Shown: positions 57,678-64,000 of the stretch, in pieces | Numbering within the stretch: the first letter of the stretch is position 1 | How the letters are laid out: each line of letters opens with the position of its first letter | Origin: Frigoribacterium sp. Leaf8 | GTDB lineage: Bacteria; Actinomycetota; Actinomycetes; Actinomycetales; Microbacteriaceae | Direction of reading: 5' to 3' | DNA: 64,000 nucleotides | NCBI RefSeq assembly: GCF_001421165.1 | Contig: NZ_LMKB01000005.1 | Coordinates: forward strand, 731,631 to 795,630 | Program-made: the position numbers and the translations under genes | Notes under the pieces: model-generated | Databases searched by the model: none | Seen by the model: only the letters and a program-made list of their open reading frames with translations | What the model was told of the DNA's origin: nothing

Positions 57678-58858
57678 CCGCCGCCGCACCGTCCGAGGCG
57701 CCCACCTCCGTCTCGACCCCCACCGTCGCGGTGTCGGTCCGACGTGCCCGGTTCTGGGTCGCACTCGCCCTCGTCCTGGCCCTCGGCGTCGGGGCGGCTC
57801 TCCTCGTGGGCTCGGGCTCGGGAGAAGGCCGCGCCCTCGGCCCCGCGAACGCCGCCCCCGGCGGGGCCAAGGCACTCGTCGAGGTGCTCGGCCGCCAGGG
57901 CGTCGACGTGACCGTCACGACCACCCTCGACGAGACCCTGGACCGACTCGGGTCCGGTGGCGGCACGCTCCTCGTCGACGACGCCTCGGGGTTCCTGGTC
58001 GGCGACCAGTGGGGGCGTCTCGTCACGGCGACCTCCCACCTCGTGCTCCCCGCCCCGGGGCCCGCCGCGCTCGACGCCGTGGCCGCGGGCGTCGCGTCGA
58101 CCGGCCCGGTCGACGAGGGCACGGCCGGGCCCGCCTGCTCGTCACCGGCCCTCGCGCAGACGTCCCGGGTCGACGTCGCGGGCGTCGCGTACGACGTCGA
58201 CGCCCCCGGCGCCGTCCGCTGCCTGCCGACCGACGACGGCTACGGGCTCGTCGAGCTGGAGGACGGCGACACGCGCGTGTCCGTCCTGGGAGCCACGGAC
58301 GCCCTGACCAACGGCTCGATCGGGACGCACGACGACGCGGCCTTCGCACTCGCGCTGCTCGGCGGGTCCTCCGAGCTGACCTGGTACCTGCCCTCGGCCG
58401 GCGACCTGCCCGAGGGCGAGGGCACTCTCGCCACGCTGACGCCGTCATGGGTGACGCCGTCGCTGGTCGTGCTCCTCCTGGCCGGAGTGGCCGCGATGGT
58501 GTGGCGGGGTCGACGCCTCGGAGCTCTCGTCGTCGAGCGGCTGCCGGTCACCGTCAAGGCCTCCGAGACCACCGAGGGGCGCGCCCGCCTCTACGAGCGC
58601 TCCGGGCAGCGCCGCCATGCCCTCGACCAGCTCCGCATCGGCACGCTCGGGCGACTCGCGCGCACGACGGGCCTGTCCTCGACCGCGTCGGTCGACGAGA
58701 TCGTCGCCCGGGTGGCCGCACTGATCTCGGCCGACCCCCGGGGCCTGCGGCACGTGCTCGTCGACGCCGACCCGGTCGACGACCGCGAGCTCGTCGCGCT
58801 GAGCGACAGCCTGCTCGACCTCGAGGGTGCGGTCCGACGGGCGACGACTCCGTCGTGA
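57674..58858 (+). CDS. DUF4350 domain membrane protein
   Basis: The 394-residue protein has an N-terminal membrane helix (about residues 28-47) and an extracytoplasmic DUF4350 domain (NAAPGGAKALVEVLGRQGVDV, near 58-78). A second helix lies at about 258-275 (VTPSLVVLLLAGVAAMVW), followed by a cytoplasmic helical tail. DUF4350 proteins resemble the GldG-like part of transport or gliding systems, but the role in MoxR loci is unknown. The GTG start overlaps the DUF4129 stop (GTGA). Confidence 0.85.
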   Translation: MTAAAPSEAPTSVSTPTVAVSVRRARFWVALALVLALGVGAALLVGSGSGEGRALGPANAAPGGAKALVEVLGRQGVDVTVTTTLDETLDRLGSGGGTLLVDDASGFLVGDQWGRLVTATSHLVLPAPGPAALDAVAAGVASTGPVDEGTAGPACSSPALAQTSRVDVAGVAYDVDAPGAVRCLPTDDGYGLVELEDGDTRVSVLGATDALTNGSIGTHDDAAFALALLGGSSELTWYLPSAGDLPEGEGTLATLTPSWVTPSLVVLLLAGVAAMVWRGRRLGALVVERLPVTVKASETTEGRARLYERSGQRRHALDQLRIGTLGRLARTTGLSSTASVDEIVARVAALISADPRGLRHVLVDADPVDDRELVALSDSLLDLEGAVRRATTPS

Positions 58859-58928
58859 CCCGCCCCGCGCCTCCCCTGCCTCGTCCGATCGCCCCCGCAT
58901 CGACCCCCACCCCGGAGAAGACCACCAG

Positions 58929-59882
<954 letters not shown>

Positions 59883-59884
59883 CC

Positions 59885-61177
59885 ATGGCGATCACCGGTT
59901 GGTTCGTGGTGCTCGTCGCGCTCGGCGTCGTGCCCGTCGTCCTGACGGGCAGCGGGTGGGCGATCGTCGGCTGGCTCGGCGTCGTCGCCGCGCTGACGGT
60001 GCTCGACGTGGCCCTCACGGCGTCGCCCCGGTCGCTCACCATCCGGCGCGAACTGCCGGGGGCGATCCGTCTCGGCGAGAGCGCACCCGCCCGGCTGACC
60101 GTGGTGAACGACGGCCGACGCACGCTGCGCGGACTCGTGCGCGACGCATGGCAGCCGTCGGCCGGAGCGACCCCGACCCGCCGTCGCCTGTCCCTGCGAC
60201 CGGGGCGGGCCGCGACGCTCACCGTCACGCTGACCCCGTTCCGCCGGGGCGAACGCCGCGCCGGCGGCGTCACCGTCCGCACGATCGGTCCCCTGAGGCT
60301 CGCCGGTCGTCAGGCGACGCACGAGGTGCCGGGCGCGGTCCGCGTGCTCCCGCGGTTCTCGTCGCGCAAGCACCTGCCGTCCCGTCTGGCCCGTCTCCGA
60401 GAACTCGACGGGCGCACGAGCGTGATGATCCGCGGCCAGGGCACCGAGTTCGACAGCCTGCGCGAGTACGTGCGAGGGGACGACGTCCGCTCGATCGACT
60501 GGCGGGCGACCGCACGCCGCGACGACCTCGTCGTGCGCACCTGGCGGCCCGAGCGCGACCGTCGGGTGGTCGTCGTGGTCGACACGGGGCGGACCTCCGC
60601 GGCCCGCATCGACGACGAACCGCGGCTCGACACGGCCTTCGAGTCGGCACTGCTGCTCGGGGCGTTGGCCTCGCGGGCGGGCGACCGGGTCGACGTCGTC
60701 CTCTTCGACCGACGGGTCAGGGGTCGGGTGCAGGGCGCGACGGGGCCCGCCCTGCTCTCGTCGATGGTCGAGACCATGGCCCCCGTCGAGCCCGAACTGG
60801 TCGAGACCGACTGGGCCGCCGTGCCGGCCCTCGTCCGCTCGGTCACGTCCCGTCGGGCGCTCGTCGTCCTCGCGACCACCGTCGACAGCCCCGGCGCCTC
60901 CCGCTCCTTGCTGGCGGCGATCCCCCAACTGACCCGCCAGCACCTCGTGGTCGTCGCGTCGGTCACCGATCCGGCCCTCGACGAGACGGTGGTGCGACGG
61001 GGCACCCGCGACGAGGTCTACCGGGCCGCCTCGGCCGAGCGGGCCCGACTCGACCAGGGCCGGGTCGCCGCCGCCCTGCGTCAGGTCGGCGCCGACGTCG
61101 TGACCGGAGCGCCGGCCGACCTGCCCCCCGCCCTCGCCGACCGCTACCTCGCGCTCAAGGCGGCCGGCCGCCTCTGA
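59885..61177 (+). CDS. DUF58 domain protein (VWA-like), MoxR partner
   Basis: The 430-residue protein has two N-terminal membrane helices (residues 5-45) and a central DUF58 motif with GQGTEFDSLREYVRGDDVRSIDW, followed by a VWA-like fold beginning VVVVVDTGRTSA. It is the standard partner of MoxR ATPases. Its ATG begins two bases after the moxR stop. It ends 28 bases before the convergent SpoIIM gene, with no visible hairpin between them. Confidence 0.92.
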   Translation: MAITGWFVVLVALGVVPVVLTGSGWAIVGWLGVVAALTVLDVALTASPRSLTIRRELPGAIRLGESAPARLTVVNDGRRTLRGLVRDAWQPSAGATPTRRRLSLRPGRAATLTVTLTPFRRGERRAGGVTVRTIGPLRLAGRQATHEVPGAVRVLPRFSSRKHLPSRLARLRELDGRTSVMIRGQGTEFDSLREYVRGDDVRSIDWRATARRDDLVVRTWRPERDRRVVVVVDTGRTSAARIDDEPRLDTAFESALLLGALASRAGDRVDVVLFDRRVRGRVQGATGPALLSSMVETMAPVEPELVETDWAAVPALVRSVTSRRALVVLATTVDSPGASRSLLAAIPQLTRQHLVVVASVTDPALDETVVRRGTRDEVYRAASAERARLDQGRVAAALRQVGADVVTGAPADLPPALADRYLALKAAGRL

Positions 61178-61205
61178 CGCAGGCTCGGTGGCCGACGACG
61201 CGGGA

Positions 61206-62201
61206 TCAGTCGGCCACGAGTTGTGTGGCCCCGGCCTCGAACTCGTCGAGGTCGCCGGTCTGTCCCGCCCGGTGGGCCCGTCCGCCGAGCAGCCACTGAT
61301 AGGCCAGGAACCCCAGGAGGGCCACGGTGCCGATGCCGATCTTGATCGGCCAGGGCCAGGCCTGCCGGGTGACGAACCCCTCGATGACGCCCGAGACCAA
61401 CAACGAGAGCATCAACCCGACCGCGATGGTCACGAGCGCGCGTCCGTCCTGGGCCAACGCCTGCCCCCGGGTGCGGGCACCGGGTGCCACCCAGGACCAG
61501 AAGATCATCAGACCGGCGGCCCCGGCGACGAAGATGCTGTAGAGCTCGAGCTGACCGTGCGGAGCGATGTACAGGAAGAACTGGTCCAGCCGCCCCTGGT
61601 CGGCCATGAGCCCGGCCGAGATCCCGACGTTCATGGCGTTGCTGAGGATCGCGTAGGGAACCCAGACCCCGGTGATGCCGAACGCCACGCACTGCGCGGC
61701 GATGTAGGCGTTGTTCGTCCACACCTGGCCGGTGAACGACGTCGAGGCGCTCTCGGAGTAGTAGTTCACGAAGTCCTGCTCGGCGAACTGCCGGCGGAAC
61801 TCCTCGCTGCCGAACGAGGCCAGCAGCGCGGGTGTGTTCGCGGCCCAGGTCGCGAACACGGCCGCGACGACCACCGTCACGAGCGTCAACACGAGCGACA
61901 GCCACCGCACGCGGTAGAGGGCGGCTGGCAGCTGCACGACGAAGAAGGTCGGCAATTGGCTGAACAGGTTGCGACCCGCGCCCGTGAACCGCAGGCGTGC
62001 TCGCGACAGGGTCATGGAGAGCCGGTCGGCCACGACCGAGTCGCCGGTGGCGGTCTTCAGCGCCGACAGTTGCCCGGCCCCCGACTGGTACAGGCGGACG
62101 AGCTCGTCTGCCTCGGGCCCGCTCAGTCGCCCGCGCCGGGCGAGGCGCTCGAGCTCGGCCCAGTCGTGGCCGTGAGCGGCGGCGTAGGCGTCGATGTCCA
62201 T
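61206..62201 (-). CDS. SpoIIM-family (stage II sporulation protein M-like) membrane protein
   Basis: The 331-residue protein has a cytoplasmic helical N-terminus (about residues 1-95) and then five to six membrane helices with the family segment NNAYIAAQCVAFGITGVW and SNAMNVGISAGLMADQ. Despite the name, members occur in non-sporulating actinobacteria beside RDD, MoxR and DUF58 genes. In Bacillus SpoIIM works in a peptidoglycan-remodelling complex during engulfment; the role here is unknown. It is divergent from the RDD gene across only 18 bp. Confidence 0.88.
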   Translation of the reverse strand: MDIDAYAAAHGHDWAELERLARRGRLSGPEADELVRLYQSGAGQLSALKTATGDSVVADRLSMTLSRARLRFTGAGRNLFSQLPTFFVVQLPAALYRVRWLSLVLTLVTVVVAAVFATWAANTPALLASFGSEEFRRQFAEQDFVNYYSESASTSFTGQVWTNNAYIAAQCVAFGITGVWVPYAILSNAMNVGISAGLMADQGRLDQFFLYIAPHGQLELYSIFVAGAAGLMIFWSWVAPGARTRGQALAQDGRALVTIAVGLMLSLLVSGVIEGFVTRQAWPWPIKIGIGTVALLGFLAYQWLLGGRAHRAGQTGDLDEFEAGATQLVAD

Positions 62202-62219
62202 TCTGCTTAGATACTAGGC
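62202..62219. promoter_or_regulatory. 18-bp divergent promoter between spoIIM-like and RDD genes
   Basis: The spacer is AT-rich. On the plus strand TTAGAT lies seven bases before the RDD ATG; on the minus strand GTATCT lies seven bases before the SpoIIM ATG. Both mRNAs would be leaderless, with overlapping promoters. Confidence 0.45.
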
Positions 62220-63104
62220 ATGTCCCGCACGAAGGCACGAGGCGCCTCCCCGGTGGTGCTGCGACCCGACCAGGTCGAGGCCTTCACGGCGGGTGGGGAC
62301 GAACTGGTCACGGGCGAGGCGGTCGCTCTCGACCTCCGACCGACGAGCTTCGTGTTGCGCGCGGCCGGGGTGCTCATCGACTACCTGGCCTACGCCCTGC
62401 TGCTCGTCGGTGCGTTGGTGCTCGTCTCGTTGCTGAACGACGGCGGGGTGCTCGACGACGCCCTGTCACAGGCGTTCCTCGTGGCGTCGATCGCCATCTG
62501 CTTCATCGTCGTGCCGACGGTGGTCGAGACCGCGAGCCACGGGCGGTCCCTGGGCAGACTCGCCGTGGGCGCGCGCATCGTCCGCACCGACGGAGGGGCG
62601 ATCGGCCTGCGCCACGCCCTCACCCGAGCGCTGGTGGGGCTGCTCGAGATCGTGTTCACCAGTGGCGGCCTGGCCGTCGTCGTCGCCCTGCTGAACGGCT
62701 CGTCGCGGCGTCTCGGCGACCTCATGGCCGGCACGTACAGTCGCAACGAACGCGTGCCCAAGGCCGCTCACGTGGTCTACGGCGTGCCGGCGCACCTGCA
62801 GGGGTGGGCCGAGATCGCGGACGTGGGGCGCCTGCCCGACGGCCTGGCCCGTCGCATCGCGTCGTTCCTGCAGCAGGCGCCGCAGCTCTCCCCGGCCAGT
62901 CGGCGACGCGTCGCCGACGAGTTGGCGGCCGAGACCACGCCCTACGTCTCGCCCGTGCCGTCCGGCGACCCGGAGTTCCTCCTGGCCGGCGTCTCGGCGC
63001 TCCGGCGTCGGCGTGAGTCCGCCGCCCTGGCTCGCGAGTCCGCGTTGCTCGATCGCCTCACCCCGGCGCTGACCGAGACGGTCCGGGGCTTCCCCCGGCG
63101 CTGA
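62220..63104 (+). CDS. RDD-family membrane protein
   Basis: The 294-residue protein has an RDD domain with two to three membrane helices (about residues 42-65, 80-100 and 140-165). It contains the signature RSLGRLAVGARIVRTDGG and SSRRLGDLMAGTYSR, and has a long cytoplasmic C-terminal tail of about 120 residues rich in Ala, Arg and Glu. RDD proteins are poorly characterised; some influence Na+ transport. The pairing with SpoIIM recalls Rv3694c/Rv3695 next to moxR2 in Mycobacterium as I remember it. Confidence 0.87.
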   Translation: MSRTKARGASPVVLRPDQVEAFTAGGDELVTGEAVALDLRPTSFVLRAAGVLIDYLAYALLLVGALVLVSLLNDGGVLDDALSQAFLVASIAICFIVVPTVVETASHGRSLGRLAVGARIVRTDGGAIGLRHALTRALVGLLEIVFTSGGLAVVVALLNGSSRRLGDLMAGTYSRNERVPKAAHVVYGVPAHLQGWAEIADVGRLPDGLARRIASFLQQAPQLSPASRRRVADELAAETTPYVSPVPSGDPEFLLAGVSALRRRRESAALARESALLDRLTPALTETVRGFPRR

Positions 63105-63134
63105 CCCGCGTCGCCGCCGACCCCGGCCTCCGCG

Positions 63135-63449
63135 TCAGGACCGGACGAGCCTCGCGATCGCCGCCGAGGCCTCGCGGACCTTGGCGTCCGCGACGTCGCC
63201 TCCCTCTCGGGCCGCCTGGGCGACGCAGTGGGCGAGGTGGTCCTCGAGCAACTGGAGCGCCACGGTCTCGAGGGCACGGGTCGCCGCACTGACCTGCGTC
63301 AGGACGTCGATGCAGTACGTGTCGTCCTCGACCATGCGCTGGATGCCCCGGACCTGGCCCTCGGCGCGGCGGAGACGCTTGACGATCTGTTCCTTGTCGC
63401 CGCTGTAGCCGACGTGCGTCGCCGTCGCGTGCTCACCCTGCTGCGCCAC
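63135..63449 (-). CDS. csoR: copper-sensing repressor CsoR-like
   Basis: The 104-residue all-helical DUF156 protein has the Cu(I) ligand set of CsoR: Cys in DDTYCIDVL, and His and Cys in LEDHLAHCV. The motif RLRRAEGQVRGIQRMVED is typical. CsoR leaves its operator when it binds Cu(I). The GTG of 63449 has AGGAGG five bases upstream; this ribosome site is itself part of a GGAGGCGCG motif. An operator-like palindrome lies 54 bases upstream of the start. No copper ATPase or chaperone gene is adjacent, so the regulon must include distant genes. Confidence 0.92.
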   Translation of the reverse strand: MAQQGEHATATHVGYSGDKEQIVKRLRRAEGQVRGIQRMVEDDTYCIDVLTQVSAATRALETVALQLLEDHLAHCVAQAAREGGDVADAKVREASAAIARLVRS

Positions 63450-63502
63450 CCGCGCCTCCTCGTGTGTCGTCCGGTCACGCCGTGTCGACCGGTCCCGCCA
63501 GG

Positions 63503-63519
63503 ATACCCCCAGGGGGTAA
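63503..63519 (-). promoter_or_regulatory. CsoR operator overlapping the csoR -10 box
   Basis: TACCCCC-A-GGGGGTA is a perfect inverted repeat of the kind bound by CsoR regulators. On the minus strand its end merges with TATCCT (63500-63505), a good -10 box, so bound CsoR would block its own promoter. Confidence 0.8.
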
Positions 63520-63553
63520 CCGCTCCGCCCGCCCGGCCGCACCCGGCCGACCG

Positions 63554-64000
63554 TCAGCCGCGGATCAGCCCGAGCACGTCGTCGCGGACGCGCTCCATGC
63601 CGGCGGGCGTCGCCGCCTCGGCGTTGAGGCGCAGCAGCGGCTCGGTGTTCGACGGCCGGACGTTGAACCACCAGAACCCGTCGTCGGACGAACCACTGAC
63701 CGTGAGGCCGTCGAGCTCGTCGAACTCGCCGACCCCGGTGTAGGCCTCGACGATGCGGGCGTACGCCGCCGGCACGTCGGTGACGGTCGAGTTGATCTCG
63801 CCGCTCGCCGCGTAGGGCGTGTACCGGTCGGTCAGGGTCGAGAGGGGCTCGGCCTGCGACCCGAACTCGGCCAGGACGTGCATGGCGGCCAACATGCCGT
63901 TGTCGGCGCTCCAGAAGTCACGGAAGTAGTAGTGCGCCGAGTGCTCGCCCCCGAAGATCGCCCCGGTCGCCCGCATCTCGTCCTTGATGAGCGAGTGGCC
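63554..64000 (-). CDS. manB: phosphomannomutase/phosphoglucomutase (5' part outside window)
   Basis: The C-terminal 148 residues are present. They include the sugar-binding loop GGEHSAHYYF and the C-terminal phosphate-binding loop FNVRPSNTEPLLRLNAEA of the alpha-D-phosphohexomutase family. These enzymes interconvert mannose 6-phosphate and mannose 1-phosphate (or the glucose pair) for cell-envelope sugars. The catalytic serine and metal loop are outside the window, so substrate preference is not testable here. The frame is open to the window edge. Confidence 0.93.
   Translation of the reverse strand, partial: GHSLIKDEMRATGAIFGGEHSAHYYFRDFWSADNGMLAAMHVLAEFGSQAEPLSTLTDRYTPYAASGEINSTVTDVPAAYARIVEAYTGVGEFDELDGLTVSGSSDDGFWWFNVRPSNTEPLLRLNAEAATPAGMERVRDDVLGLIRG

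Overview
The window is about 70% G+C, starts many genes with GTG, and carries WhiB, MtrA/MtrB/LpqB and SpoIIM genes together with many leaderless-looking promoters. This points to a Gram-positive actinobacterium. Gene content and style fit the family Microbacteriaceae (Curtobacterium, Frigoribacterium or Rathayibacter-like); the genus is an inference. It reads as ordinary chromosome: no integrase, transposase, phage gene or CRISPR array was seen.

Left part (1-21.1 kb). It opens with leuCD (leuD cut by the window edge). Two translationally coupled membrane-anchored beta-propeller paralogues of unknown function follow, then an alkB-type DNA repair gene under a perfect LexA box, and a LacI regulator with an alpha-glucoside-type ABC importer (binding protein and two permeases, no ATPase). 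After tRNA-Glu come a metallo-hydrolase, serA, mtlD with two small membrane-protein genes, and the branched-chain amino acid genes ilvD and ilvBNC.

Middle (21.1-44 kb). A six-gene Mrp Na+/H+ antiporter operon, with MrpA and MrpB fused, has a 4-base overlap at every junction. It is followed by otsAB (trehalose), a fructosamine-kinase-like gene divergent from a CorA transporter, a TIM-barrel isomerase whose reading frame runs antisense into an SLC13/ArsB-type transporter, an MscS channel, a glycine betaine importer (opuA), an AnsP-like permease, a tandem-repeat tract, tRNA-Lys and a Bcp peroxiredoxin. Mrp, otsAB, MscS and opuA together make this stretch rich in salt, pH and osmotic stress functions.

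Right part (44-64 kb). The order whiB1-like / pdtaS / Rv3235-like / secA / hpf / comF / lpqB / mtrB / mtrA matches the Rv3219-Rv3246c block of Mycobacterium tuberculosis as I recall it, so it looks like an old actinobacterial core block. Divergent from mtrA runs a membrane-protein / DUF4129 / DUF4350 / MoxR ATPase / DUF58 operon, faced by SpoIIM and followed by RDD: a conserved but poorly understood MoxR module. The end holds csoR with a clear operator and the 3' part of a phosphomannomutase-type gene.

Main points beyond the gene list: (i) the 9-mer GGAGGCGCG occurs 31 times by my reading, more than half of them between genes and often as the arms of terminator-like hairpins; (ii) eight genes show a -10 hexamer 6 or 7 bases before the start codon, the geometry of leaderless mRNAs; (iii) two divergent gene pairs share 18-bp intergenic promoters; (iv) a 66-bp tandem repeat lies beside tRNA-Lys.
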